NCBI RefSeq assembly: GCF_018966525.1
Contig: NZ_CP076607.1
Coordinates: forward strand, 3,100,001 to 3,164,000
Length of the DNA stretch: 64,000 nt
Origin: Paenibacillus sophorae
Lineage (GTDB): Bacteria; Bacillota; Bacilli; Paenibacillales; Paenibacillaceae
Direction: 5' to 3'
The notes beneath the pieces were generated by a model. The model made no database searches. It was not told the origin of the DNA and saw nothing but the letters and a program-made list of their open reading frames with translations. The position numbers and the translations under genes are program-made. Shown here in pieces: positions 1 to 8,789 of the stretch. Positions within the stretch are counted from its first letter, which is position 1. Every line of letters begins with the position of its first letter.

Positions 1-2
1 TA

Positions 3-755
3 AAATCAAGCATAAAAGAAAAAGATAACATTGCGCGGCAAGCTGAACAACGAAAAAATGATTTAGTGGTGTATCTAGCGCATGATTTAAAGACGCCTAT
101 TTCCTCCATCATTGGCTACTTAACTCTGTTACGCGATGAAAAACAAATCTCTCATGAAATGCATGATCGCTATATCCAGGTAACATTGAAAAATGCTGAA
201 CGTTTAGATGAATTAATTAACGAATTTTTTGATATTACGCGATTCAATTTGGCGCATGTTTCGCTAAATTATAGCACCGTTCACTTAAACCGAATGCTCG
301 AACAAATGCTTTTTGAGTTCCATCCCCTGCTTTCAGGCAAAAATCTCACGTATCGTTTAGATTTACCAAGCGAAATTGAATTGACGTGTGACGTAGATAA
401 AATGCAACGCGTATTTGATAACTTATTACGCAATGCTGTTTACTATAGCTTTGATCATAGTGAAATTCAAATTCATGCTAATTTATCGGATTCCACGGTG
501 AAGCTTTATTTTATGAATAGCGGGTATACCATTCCGCCTGAAAAACTTGGGCGCATTTTCGAACAATTTTATCGATTAGATTCCTCACGATCAACACAGT
601 ATGGAGGTGCCGGACTCGGCCTAGCGATTGCAAAACAAATTGTTGAATTGCATCATGGCCGCATTTCGGCATCAAGCTCTGACAATCAAATATGCTTTTC
701 CATAGAGCTGCCCCGTTCGCAAGAAAATCGTAAGAAATCCCGTATAGAAAAGTAA
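3..755 (+). CDS. vanS: VanS-like sensor histidine kinase, 5' end outside window
   Basis: This is the cytoplasmic kinase part of a two-component sensor. The frame is open back to the window edge (codons from base 3), so the sensor and membrane segments are missing and the GTG at 66 is internal. The H-box reads LAHDLKTPISS, with the phospho-acceptor His. The N-box is DNLLRNA and the ATP lid carries GGAGLGLAIAKQ. The stretch around INEFFDITRFN resembles VanS of glycopeptide-resistance operons as I know them. A VanR-type regulator would be expected just upstream. No vanH, vanA or vanX genes follow, so it may serve a general cell-wall stress role or be a relic. The region is AT-richer than its right-hand neighbours. 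Histidine kinase is certain; VanS-like is a family judgement. Confidence 0.8.
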   Translation, partial: KSSIKEKDNIARQAEQRKNDLVVYLAHDLKTPISSIIGYLTLLRDEKQISHEMHDRYIQVTLKNAERLDELINEFFDITRFNLAHVSLNYSTVHLNRMLEQMLFEFHPLLSGKNLTYRLDLPSEIELTCDVDKMQRVFDNLLRNAVYYSFDHSEIQIHANLSDSTVKLYFMNSGYTIPPEKLGRIFEQFYRLDSSRSTQYGGAGLGLAIAKQIVELHHGRISASSSDNQICFSIELPRSQENRKKSRIEK

Positions 756-1075
756 GGTTCTTGTTAGCGCAACGGATAACAAGCACCCTTGTTCCCGGTT
801 CAGCTGTATATTTATGCAATAGTAAGTAAGGAACCATACTCTTAAAAATATACATTGGCGGAAATACTACTGTATTATCGTGAATAATACGTATACAAGC
901 CAATTTGCCTGTTAGAGGATTTGTCGATTTCTATGAGCCAATATGGATGCTGTTGAACAAATCCGTACTCTCTTATCATTTTTTATGAGACATAATTCTA
1001 ATAAAAATAAGGATTTTCAGTCTTTCATTTGGCAGCTTTCGTGATCCATCATAATTCCCCCATCCATAAACAACC
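756..1075. other. non-coding gap after the kinase, no supported gene
   Basis: I see no convincing gene here. A 7-bp inverted repeat (CTTGTTA at 760-766, TAACAAG at 777-783) follows the kinase stop. The remaining sequence is AT-rich with stops in all frames at short intervals and could be decayed coding DNA, but no family is recognisable. Confidence 0.4.
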
Positions 1076-1110
1076 AGCCCACAGCAATTAATGCTGTGGG
1101 CTCTTTTTTT
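1076..1110 (+). terminator. Rho-independent terminator
   Basis: An 11-bp perfect stem (1076-1086 with 1092-1102) with a 5-nt loop is followed by a T run. It ends plus-strand transcription coming from the kinase and insulates the phosphoesterase gene downstream. Confidence 0.85.
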
Positions 1111-1228
1111 GTGCATTTTCCAAGATTTACACAATCAATATACCGATCTAACATTCTATTTACGCTTAATTGCTAAAATTATCCTATTGTCCCCAGTGAC
1201 GAAAATAAGATTATAGAAGGAGATTAGG

Positions 1229-3337
1229 ATGAGATTAGTAAAGTACATAACAGCTATGCTGCTGACTTTTCTGTTGGCGGTGGGGTCTTTGAATTTGGCA
1301 GGACCTGTATTGGCAGCGGAGTCTTCGGATGCTGCGGTATCCGTCAGCAAGGTGACGGTTACGTTCAATGGCGACCCCAAGACCTCCAAGGGGTTCACGT
1401 GGTATACACCAAAGGCTTCTCAAGACAGCACTGTACAGGTTATTGAAGCGACCTATGGAAGAGCGGAGTTTGACACCGGCCTTACGTTCAAGGGAATAAC
1501 CCAGGTATCTACAAACTCTCCTCTGGAAAATGTGCACAAAGCGGAAGCAACCGGCCTCAAGGCAGACACCGCTTATTATTTCCGCGTGGGGGACGCCGCG
1601 CTGAATGTGTGGAGTGAAGCGGGAACGTTCAAGACGGCGCCTGCAGGCGGAGCCTTCACGTTCATCGACCTAGCTGATACGCAGGCGAAGAGCGAGGATG
1701 AAGCGATCCTTTCCTCCGAAACGTTGTCCAAAGCGTTGGCGACGGTTCCGGATGCTGACTTTGTGGTCCATAACGGCGACATTGTCGATAACGGAATCAA
1801 GGAAGAACAGTGGAACTGGCTGCTGGGCCACTCCCGGCCAAGCCTGCTGAATACAACGATTGTGCCGGCTGCGGGCAACCATGAAGACGAGAACTATGCG
1901 TTCTTTGAGCATTTTGACATCAAACCGGTCGCAGGCTCGGCTACAGAAACCGGAGCGTATTACTCCTATGATTACAGCAACGCGCATTTTGTGGTGCTGA
2001 ACTCGAATGAGAACTCGGAGGAGTATGCGGATTTCTCCAATGCCCAGGTAGAGTGGCTGAAAAGTGATGTGAAAGCAGCCAAAGCGGCGGGCGCCCAGTG
2101 GATTATTGTGAACATTCACAAGGGACCGTACACGACATCGAACCATGCGACCGACAGCGACATCATGGGACCAAACGGAGTGCGGACGAAGATCGCCCCG
2201 CTGATGGCAGAGCTGGACATTGATTTTGTCCTTCAGGGGCATGACCATATTTACGCCCGCACCAAGCCGATTAAGAGCGATAACACCGCTGCCGCAACCT
2301 CGAAATTCATCGAATCGCAGAACGGCAAATCGGTGGAATACACGGTAAACCCGGATGGCACGATCTATCTGATCCCGGCGACAGCGGGACCGAAGGTCTA
2401 TTACAAGAACCAGAAACCAGAGCTTGGAGATAAGTATTACGATCTGTTCGAGCGTGCGGAAGAAAATCATGCGGCGAAATACGGCCCGGACCCAAGCGAC
2501 GCCACCCGTCCAAAACGCAGTCAGGTACAGAACTTCGTCGGCATAACGATTGATAGCGGCAAGCTGACGGCATTTACGTATGAAATTGACCAGAATGTGG
2601 ATAAAGCTGCGCCGTATCTGGTTGACCAGTTTGGTATTCAAAAAATTTCCAATTCCGGTAATAACGTTGACACCCCCAACAATACTGAAGGTGGAGGAAC
2701 GAAACCGACCGCGCCAACAACACCGACGGCACCAACAACACCAACTACGCCGACGGCACCAACGGCACCAACAACGCCGGCGCCAACCAAACCAGCGGTA
2801 ACACTGAAGGATATTGACGGGCACTGGGCAGCAGTTGCAATCAACAAGGCCGTAGAGCTTGGATTTGCCAAAGGATATGCGGACGGGACCTTCCGTCCGA
2901 ACCAAACGGTCAACCGGGCAGAGTTTATTACTCTCCTGATGCGTGCTGTGAAACATCCGGATACTGGGAAGTCACTGGGCTTCAAAGATGCGGGCAAAAT
3001 TCCGGCTTGGTCGCAATCCTTTATCGCGCAAGCTTTGGACGCGGGTATTATTGCTGGCTATAACGATAACACCTTCCGTCCCGATCAGGTCATCACGAGA
3101 GCCGAAATGGCGGCGATGATTGTCCGTGCTGGCGGGGTCGAAGTGAATCCTAAAGCGGCGCTGACTTTTGCGGACGCCAAGGATGCTCCGAAATGGGCGG
3201 TTCCTTATATCGCAGCGATTAAGGATGCGGGGCTTGTGAACGGAATCGGTCAGAACCGGTTTGCTCCAAATCAAAGTGTTACAAGAGCGGAGGCTGTAAC
3301 CATCATTCTGGGGCTGCTGCAGCAGCGAGCGGAATAA
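1229..3337 (+). CDS. exported metallophosphoesterase with three SLH domains
   Basis: A 702-residue cell-surface phosphoesterase of the purple acid phosphatase-like type. Residues 1 to about 30 form a signal peptide (hydrophobic core ending VLAAESS). A fibronectin-like N-terminal domain follows. The metallophosphatase core then carries DLADTQ, GDIVDNG, GNHEDE, NIHKGPY and GHDHIY, the usual metal ligands. After a linker of repeated Thr/Ala/Pro (about residues 490-525) come three S-layer homology repeats (about 527-575, 590-637, 648-698), each with the GYADGTFRP/NRAE type motif, which anchor proteins to pyruvylated wall polymer. The start has a good Shine-Dalgarno (GAAGGAG). It is probably a phosphate-scavenging enzyme; the substrate is not evident. 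It is monocistronic. Confidence 0.9.
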   Translation: MRLVKYITAMLLTFLLAVGSLNLAGPVLAAESSDAAVSVSKVTVTFNGDPKTSKGFTWYTPKASQDSTVQVIEATYGRAEFDTGLTFKGITQVSTNSPLENVHKAEATGLKADTAYYFRVGDAALNVWSEAGTFKTAPAGGAFTFIDLADTQAKSEDEAILSSETLSKALATVPDADFVVHNGDIVDNGIKEEQWNWLLGHSRPSLLNTTIVPAAGNHEDENYAFFEHFDIKPVAGSATETGAYYSYDYSNAHFVVLNSNENSEEYADFSNAQVEWLKSDVKAAKAAGAQWIIVNIHKGPYTTSNHATDSDIMGPNGVRTKIAPLMAELDIDFVLQGHDHIYARTKPIKSDNTAAATSKFIESQNGKSVEYTVNPDGTIYLIPATAGPKVYYKNQKPELGDKYYDLFERAEENHAAKYGPDPSDATRPKRSQVQNFVGITIDSGKLTAFTYEIDQNVDKAAPYLVDQFGIQKISNSGNNVDTPNNTEGGGTKPTAPTTPTAPTTPTTPTAPTAPTTPAPTKPAVTLKDIDGHWAAVAINKAVELGFAKGYADGTFRPNQTVNRAEFITLLMRAVKHPDTGKSLGFKDAGKIPAWSQSFIAQALDAGIIAGYNDNTFRPDQVITRAEMAAMIVRAGGVEVNPKAALTFADAKDAPKWAVPYIAAIKDAGLVNGIGQNRFAPNQSVTRAEAVTIILGLLQQRAE

Positions 3338-3355
3338 CAGCAGCTTTCCACAAAC

Positions 3356-3398
3356 GGGGCGTCCCATAAGCCATGTAATGGCTAGGGACGCCCTCTTT
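3356..3398 (+). terminator. terminator hairpin after the SLH phosphoesterase
   Basis: A long stem (3356-3365 with 3385-3394) with an inner AGCCAT/ATGGCT stem is followed by CTCTTTCG. It lies between convergent genes and may serve both strands. The T tract is short. Confidence 0.65.
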
Positions 3399-3405
3399 CG
3401 TATGT

Positions 3406-4281
3406 TCAATGCATGACAGCATGAATACACGAATCTAATATTCGCAGACTTTCTACAGCGCTCGACCTAGGGTTACGCGGTTGAATCTGATAGCAAACCC
3501 GTTCAGGCGGAGGGGATTCCAGATGATACATAAAGAATTCGCCTGTTTTTTCATACCGGCGTGCCAGAGACATCGGAACAATTGCCCATTTTTCAGGACG
3601 GTCCATGAATGTTTCGATCAGTGAAGCAGCATCTAAACGGATAGTCGGGTAATCTCTTTCCCCAATCCACCTGTCATACCATGCCCGGAATGATGTGTTC
3701 CACTCAAAAAACAGCTGATTTGACGTATCTAACTCGTGATCCATTAAGGTGTTGTTTGCAACCGGCAATTTTCCTTTACTTATAACAATCATTTGTTCAG
3801 CAAGGAACTTTTTAACAAGCATATTTGGCATAGGCTGTTCTAAATTAGCAAAAGCAATATCGATCTCACCGCGCTCCAGCAATTGGTATAGTTCCGTTGA
3901 TTGCTGAGTGCGAATGCGAATCTCGATTTGTTTTGAACATTTGCTTAGTTCCTTGTAAATGGCAGGGAGGACGTAAGTTTGAATACTATCTGCCGCTCCG
4001 ATCGAAAGTGTCAAATGTTTTGTACGGGTACGGATCTGGTTGGTCTCCTGAACAAGTGCCTCCCATCTTCTGGCCAGCACTAAAAATTCCTGCCCGCTGG
4101 AAGTTAACGATAATGTTCGGAGTCCTCTTCCACGGTCGATTAAGTTCATCCCGACTTCCCGTTCCAGTTGTGCTAACCGGTGACTTAGGGTGGACTGGGA
4201 TATAAATAAGGAGCTGGCGGCATCGGTTAAACTACCGTGTCTTACAATAGAAAGAAAAGCTTCGATTCCTAATGTGTCCAT
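3406..4281 (-). CDS. LysR-family transcriptional regulator
   Basis: A 291-residue LysR-type regulator. The N-terminal winged helix-turn-helix (about residues 1-60, with GSLTDAASSLFISQSTLSHRLAQLE) is typical, followed by the periplasmic-binding-like effector domain (about 88-285). It is divergent from the MFS gene at 4416, with 113-134 bp between them, which is the usual arrangement for a LysR protein controlling its neighbour. The effector is unknown. Confidence 0.88.
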   Translation of the reverse strand: MDTLGIEAFLSIVRHGSLTDAASSLFISQSTLSHRLAQLEREVGMNLIDRGRGLRTLSLTSSGQEFLVLARRWEALVQETNQIRTRTKHLTLSIGAADSIQTYVLPAIYKELSKCSKQIEIRIRTQQSTELYQLLERGEIDIAFANLEQPMPNMLVKKFLAEQMIVISKGKLPVANNTLMDHELDTSNQLFFEWNTSFRAWYDRWIGERDYPTIRLDAASLIETFMDRPEKWAIVPMSLARRYEKTGEFFMYHLESPPPERVCYQIQPRNPRSSAVESLRILDSCIHAVMH

Positions 4282-4331
4282 GGCGCAACACGCTCCAAAA
4301 TATCAACTTTATTAATATTAAATCACGATAT

Positions 4332-4346
4332 ATTGTATTTTACAAT
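4332..4346. promoter_or_regulatory. candidate LysR operator (T-N11-A inverted repeat)
   Basis: ATTGT-N5-ACAAT is a perfect inverted repeat of the LysR T-N11-A type in the shared upstream region of the LysR and MFS genes. Position and symmetry are the only evidence. Confidence 0.35.
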
Positions 4347-4415
4347 TATTCATGAAGGCTCTAAGATTCAATTTAAGAATGAATTTTAGCCTGAATGAAG
4401 GAAGTGTCCCTTTTC

Positions 4416-5573
4416 ATGAGATTGCTCATTATTTTTCTTTCCGTGACCAACGCTTTTATCATCATCTACGGTCCACAGCCCGTTCTTCCATTATTCATGC
4501 AGGAATTTGGCATATCCATTTCAACGGCCAGCTTGTCGATTTCGTTAACGATACTCGGCATTGTGTTTTCATCGCTGTTTTTGGCTGTATTTTCAGATAA
4601 GTGGGACCGTAAAAAAGTGATATTGGTCTCAAACCTTCTTCTGATCATTCCCAGTCTGGCTTTGTTTTTTACCCATTCGTTCAGTTGGCTGCTTGTCTTT
4701 CGATTTGTACAGGGAACCTTGATCACCGGAGTAACGACGATCCTAATGACCTATGCGGCTGAAGAATTTCCCATTAAGAAAAAAGGGATGGTGCTGGCCA
4801 CATATGTTAGCGCCACATTGGCAGGAGGACTTCTAGGACGGGTATTATGCGGATTTATTACAGAACACTTCAATTGGGAATGGTTCTTTTTTGTAACAAC
4901 GGTTATGACAACTGTCGTCAGTCTCTTGATCTATTTCTTTTTATCGGAATCGACTGGGCAGATAAAAAGCGGTAAACAGAACTTCACGGATCATTTCAAA
5001 AATCTGCCTTTGCTTTCAACTTTCTTTATTGGATTTTCTCATTTTTTCGCTTTTGTAGGATTCTTCAATTACTTGCCTTTTTACGCCAGTCAAGCGCCTT
5101 TTAATTATTCAGTCGCCCAAACCTCGCTTCTCTATCTTACGTATATTTGGGGCATTGTATCTTCGCTAATTACCGGGATGGTCTCTAACCGGTTTGGCCG
5201 AAGAGCAACGATTGCCGTCGGACACCTTGTGGGAGCAACAGGGATATTGGTTACGTTGATTCCTTCTCCATATGCGCTTATTTTAGGCGCTTCGATACTG
5301 ACTTTAGGCCAATTTTGTTCCCAATCTTCAGCCACTGCGTATATAACGGATGTTGTCACTCATTCGAAGGGTGCGGCCACTTCCTTGTACCAGTGTTTCT
5401 TTTATTTAGGGGGAAGCTTGGGCGCGTGGATTCCTGGAATCCTGTGGAGACATTTTCATTGGTCCGGCATCGTGGTTACGACGGTAGGTTTTATTTTATT
5501 GGCGTTAAGCAGTAATTATTTTCTTGGGGGAAGAAGAAGTCGTGTTGCACAATCAAAACGAGTGACTGCATAA
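4416..5573 (+). CDS. MFS transporter (DHA1-type, 12 TM)
   Basis: A hydrophobic protein of about 385 residues with around 12 membrane spans. It carries an MFS motif A-like loop (FSDKWDRKKV) between TM2 and TM3 and a second half-copy (SNRFGRR). It probably exports a small molecule. I take the ATG at 4416 because AAGGAAG lies 11 nt upstream; an ATG at 4395 would add seven residues but lacks a ribosome site. Divergent from the LysR regulator, which probably controls it. The substrate cannot be told from sequence. Confidence 0.85.
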   Translation: MRLLIIFLSVTNAFIIIYGPQPVLPLFMQEFGISISTASLSISLTILGIVFSSLFLAVFSDKWDRKKVILVSNLLLIIPSLALFFTHSFSWLLVFRFVQGTLITGVTTILMTYAAEEFPIKKKGMVLATYVSATLAGGLLGRVLCGFITEHFNWEWFFFVTTVMTTVVSLLIYFFLSESTGQIKSGKQNFTDHFKNLPLLSTFFIGFSHFFAFVGFFNYLPFYASQAPFNYSVAQTSLLYLTYIWGIVSSLITGMVSNRFGRRATIAVGHLVGATGILVTLIPSPYALILGASILTLGQFCSQSSATAYITDVVTHSKGAATSLYQCFFYLGGSLGAWIPGILWRHFHWSGIVVTTVGFILLALSSNYFLGGRRSRVAQSKRVTA

Positions 5574-5623
5574 AGCAAGTGGTCTGAACGCAGGCAAGAT
5601 TGTATCACTCCCGGGAAATCAAA

Positions 5624-5682
5624 ACACCCGCTATCCTCCGTACGCCTGAATGCGGTGTCCGGCTGATATGCGGGTGTCTTCA
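5624..5682. terminator. terminator between convergent MFS and metK genes
   Basis: ACACCCGC (5624-5631) pairs with GCGGGTGT (5670-5677) and is followed by TTCATTTT. It lies between two convergent genes and is probably bidirectional. Confidence 0.6.
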
Positions 5683-5706
5683 TTTTAAAGCCAAGCCATT
5701 CTATTT

Positions 5707-6924
5707 TTACTTCTGAAATACTTCCAGGCCTGCTTGCGATTTCAGAAGCTCGGCTTTATCCGTTCTCTCCCAAGGGAGATCCAGATCCTTCCGGCCAAAA
5801 TGACCATAGGCTGCGGTTTGCTTGTAAATTGGCTTACGAAGGTCCAGCATCGCAATAATGCCTGCCGGACGCAGATCGAAGTTGTCGCGGATCAGCTTCA
5901 CCAGCTTGTCTTCGCCAATGCGGCCTGTCCCGTAGGTATCGACGTGAATCGACACCGGATTTGCCACTCCGATGGCATAAGCCAGCTGAATTTCACATGT
6001 ATCGGCGAGGCCAGCGGCTACAATATTCTTGGCGACATAACGGGCGGCATAGGCTCCGGAACGGTCCACTTTCGTCGGGTCCTTGCCGGAGAAGGCTCCG
6101 CCGCCGTGGCGGGCATAACCGCCGTAGGTATCAACGATGATTTTGCGTCCGGTCAGACCGGCATCCCCTTGAGGTCCGCCGATGACGAACCGCCCGGTCG
6201 GGTTAATAAAATATTTCGTGTTTTGATCAAGCAGCTCACGCGGTACCACCTGCAAAATGACATGCTCGTTGATATCCGCTTGGATCTGCTCCAGGGAAAT
6301 CTCTTCGGCATGCTGGGTGGAAACGACGATGGTATCGATACGTTTCGGTTTGCCGTCCTGATATTCAACCGTTACCTGTGTTTTTCCGTCGGGACGCAGA
6401 TAGTCCAGCAATCCGTTCTTGCGGACTTCAGACAAACGGCGCGCGATCCGGTGGGATAGAGCGATAGGCAGCGGCATTAGTTCCGGTGTCTCATTGGTGG
6501 CGAATCCGAACATCAATCCTTGGTCGCCCGCTCCGATATTCGCGGTTTCTTCCGCCACCGCCGCAGGTTCCCGATGTTCCAGAGCGGCATTTACACCCAT
6601 GGCGATATCGGCGGATTGCTCATTCAGCGAGACCAGCACTGCGCAGTTATTGGCATTAAAACCATCCTGGGCCCGCTCATAGCCGATCTCCCTGATCGTA
6701 TTGCGGACAATGGACTGGATGTCCACATACCCGGACCTCGAGCTGATTTCTCCAATGACCAGCACAAGACCGGTAGCCACGGAGACCTCACAGGCAACGC
6801 GGGCATGGGGATCATTCTCCAGAAATGCGTCCAGGACAGCGTCGGAAATCTGGTCGCATATTTTATCCGGATGACCCTCCGTTACAGATTCGGATGTAAA
6901 GAGATAGTTACCTTTTACAGACAT
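5707..6924 (-). CDS. metK: S-adenosylmethionine synthetase (possible second copy)
   Basis: Makes S-adenosylmethionine from methionine and ATP. The 405-residue protein is full length. It shows the N-terminal FTSESVTEGHPDKICDQISD signature, the GAGDQGLMFGFA motif and the Gly-rich GGGAFSGKDPTKVDRS loop. I start at the ATG at 6924 because GGAGG lies 8 nt upstream; the frame reaches an upstream TTG at 6939 that overlaps this site. It is the last gene of a minus-strand operon with a radical SAM enzyme two genes upstream, so it may supply SAM locally. A housekeeping metK elsewhere in the genome would be expected; this cannot be seen here. Confidence 0.93.
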   Translation of the reverse strand: MSVKGNYLFTSESVTEGHPDKICDQISDAVLDAFLENDPHARVACEVSVATGLVLVIGEISSRSGYVDIQSIVRNTIREIGYERAQDGFNANNCAVLVSLNEQSADIAMGVNAALEHREPAAVAEETANIGAGDQGLMFGFATNETPELMPLPIALSHRIARRLSEVRKNGLLDYLRPDGKTQVTVEYQDGKPKRIDTIVVSTQHAEEISLEQIQADINEHVILQVVPRELLDQNTKYFINPTGRFVIGGPQGDAGLTGRKIIVDTYGGYARHGGGAFSGKDPTKVDRSGAYAARYVAKNIVAAGLADTCEIQLAYAIGVANPVSIHVDTYGTGRIGEDKLVKLIRDNFDLRPAGIIAMLDLRKPIYKQTAAYGHFGRKDLDLPWERTDKAELLKSQAGLEVFQK

Positions 6925-6966
6925 AAGCTTAGCCTCCAACTGAAAGATTGTATACTGCTGCCGAAA

Positions 6967-7425
6967 CTATTTTGCCAGCCGATCCAGATGCGTAATAAGC
7001 GGATGCTTCTCGCGTTCTTTATTTTTGCGGGCAGCGTAAGTATCATCCGTAATCTCATCGGGCTCAATGATCCATACTGTAGATAAATCGAACTCCGGAT
7101 TTCTTTCCAGGGAGAGCTTGTAGTAATGCTCAAACACCGGGCCACAAATCACCGAGTAGGCCGGATAGCCTTTAATCTGATAGCTTTCTTCTCCCTTGGA
7201 GAGATGAATAGCGACCTTGCGCTTGAACCAGATGCTGTTCACGAGATTCACACTGTTCCGGGACGTTTCGATCAGCTCAAGATAAATAATCTGTCCTTCG
7301 TCGTTTACCGTAATGGTATTATCCGATACGATATGAGGGATGCCTTGATTATCGACGGTTGCCAGAACTTTGGCCGCCTCGGGATCTTGAAGAAGTGCTT
7401 GAATTCTATCATTTAAAATAGACAT
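6967..7425 (-). CDS. pyridoxamine 5'-phosphate oxidase-like FMN-binding protein
   Basis: A 152-residue split-barrel flavoprotein of the PNPOx-like superfamily: VLATVDNQGIPHIVSDNTITVN at the N-terminus, then the region around RKVAIHLSKGEESYQIKGY. Start at the ATG at 7425 with TAAGGAGG 12 nt upstream; a longer frame overlaps the previous gene and has no ribosome site. It lies 17 nt after the radical SAM gene and 42 nt before metK, so it is co-transcribed. It may supply or bind reduced flavin for the SsuD-like enzyme of the operon, but this is inference. Confidence 0.75.
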   Translation of the reverse strand: MSILNDRIQALLQDPEAAKVLATVDNQGIPHIVSDNTITVNDEGQIIYLELIETSRNSVNLVNSIWFKRKVAIHLSKGEESYQIKGYPAYSVICGPVFEHYYKLSLERNPEFDLSTVWIIEPDEITDDTYAARKNKEREKHPLITHLDRLAK

Positions 7426-7442
7426 GGGCTCATCGTTCCTCC

Positions 7443-8711
7443 TTATTCTAAATTTCCTCTGTCCAGATCCGAGTCCGGATGGTTGCCGCATTTTCTGTAG
7501 TTGTCCATATCGACATTCAAAAGGTATTTCTTTCTTAAGTCGCTTAAGCCCTTGGCCAACCGCACATAGTATTCAAGTGAAGGGTTCTGTTGGTTATGGA
7601 AGGCCGAACCATGCATGGGCACCCACACACAGTGGACGATGCTAACCCCCTGGCTCGCAAAATCCTCCGCCTCTTCCAGCACAGCTTTCAAGGCGTCATC
7701 CTCATTGGTAAATCCATGGGGCTGCGCCATTTCGCATCCGCCGACGATACCGCTGCTGACATTTCCGGCGCCAAAAATATCGACGGCCCGGATGATTCTC
7801 CGCTTCCACTCGGCATACCCGACTTCCTCATGCTTGCCTTTGCAAATCCAGGCGAACAACGCCTCGTTCGGGATTTCAATATCCGAAGTGTAGGTCATCA
7901 GTCCGGTGTTCTCATAAAGTTTAGCCAGCTGTTTCTCGCTGAAAGCCGAGGCAACTATTGTGCTGGGGAATTTCTTGTCTTTGAAATTGTCTCCGGCGGC
8001 CTGCAGCATTTCAATGTACATATCCACTTCGTCATCGAATATTTCCGCGCCGCTGAGAATGGAGCCGGAGCTCATTTTGAGATTGGTAAAAGCGCCTGGC
8101 TGCTTCAGAGCCTCTTTCACCGTCTCGTATACATCCTGCGCTGTTAGCTGCTTCGACATATTGCATTCTTTCTCGCTTTGCGCGGAGTTGGCGTTGATAT
8201 TGCAAAATTTGCAGCCGTTCCCTTTGTTCCAGAAGTGGCAGTGGCTGTTGGGATCAATGTCGAGCCTTTGCGGCCGGGAAGAGGCCACCTGCCACATCGG
8301 AGTACCGGAGCTGGTGAACTTGTCATAATAATCCGGTTTGTACCAATAGTGTACCTCTTCCACGATTTCGCCCTGGTCGGTCAGAACCAGCTTGCCGTCG
8401 ATCTGATCTACCACGTAAGGATTCTTGGCCGTCTTGGAAGGCATGCCGATAATCGACGTTCCGTCCCTGAGCAGGAGCGAGACCGGAACGGCGGCGTTCT
8501 CACCTCCGTTGGAGCCGATCAGCACTCTTTGCTGATACTGATGCTTGCTTTTGTCCAGCGCTCCCAGCGCCCGGTCCGTATAGATAAAGGACCTGCGGGT
8601 AACATCCGATTTGATAATGACAAAAGGGGATACATCATTGTATTTATCCATAACTTCCCGTAATGTTAATTCTCTTGTCTGTCCAGAAGCGTGAGTCGTA
8701 ACTGCACACAT
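7443..8711 (-). CDS. radical SAM protein with CX8CX2C cluster motif
   Basis: About 422 residues. The central cluster motif, near residues 158-170, reads C-HFWNKGNG-C-KF-C, a CX8CX2C spacing instead of the common CX3CX2C. The rest has radical SAM TIM-barrel features (a Gly-rich SSGSILSGAE stretch; TSDIEIPNEALFAWICKG; a glycine-rich GAGNVSSGIVGGCE SAM-contact region). I prefer the ATG at 8711, seven nt after GGGGTG, over the ATG at 8717. It is second in an operon after the SsuD-like monooxygenase and before the flavin-binding protein and metK. I do not recognise the subfamily. The substrate is unknown. Confidence 0.8.
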   Translation of the reverse strand: MCAVTTHASGQTRELTLREVMDKYNDVSPFVIIKSDVTRRSFIYTDRALGALDKSKHQYQQRVLIGSNGGENAAVPVSLLLRDGTSIIGMPSKTAKNPYVVDQIDGKLVLTDQGEIVEEVHYWYKPDYYDKFTSSGTPMWQVASSRPQRLDIDPNSHCHFWNKGNGCKFCNINANSAQSEKECNMSKQLTAQDVYETVKEALKQPGAFTNLKMSSGSILSGAEIFDDEVDMYIEMLQAAGDNFKDKKFPSTIVASAFSEKQLAKLYENTGLMTYTSDIEIPNEALFAWICKGKHEEVGYAEWKRRIIRAVDIFGAGNVSSGIVGGCEMAQPHGFTNEDDALKAVLEEAEDFASQGVSIVHCVWVPMHGSAFHNQQNPSLEYYVRLAKGLSDLRKKYLLNVDMDNYRKCGNHPDSDLDRGNLE

Positions 8712-8789
8712 CCGCATTCACCCCAGCTTTCATTTTTTTAGAAAAATGTCTTCCAAATTCACGCGGCATCAGCCCTGTTAAATTAAAGG

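Noticed and set aside
756..1000. vanY or vanH remnant after the kinase
   Set aside because: Short stretches in three frames were read; none keeps a recognisable motif.
1670..2956. 428-codon minus-strand frame opposite the SLH phosphoesterase
   Set aside because: Antisense shadow; its Cys/Arg/Trp-rich stretch is the complement of the Thr/Pro linker repeats.
6925..7000. SAM riboswitch in front of metK or the ssuD-like operon
   Set aside because: No S-box core motifs or terminator/antiterminator pair are visible upstream of either gene.
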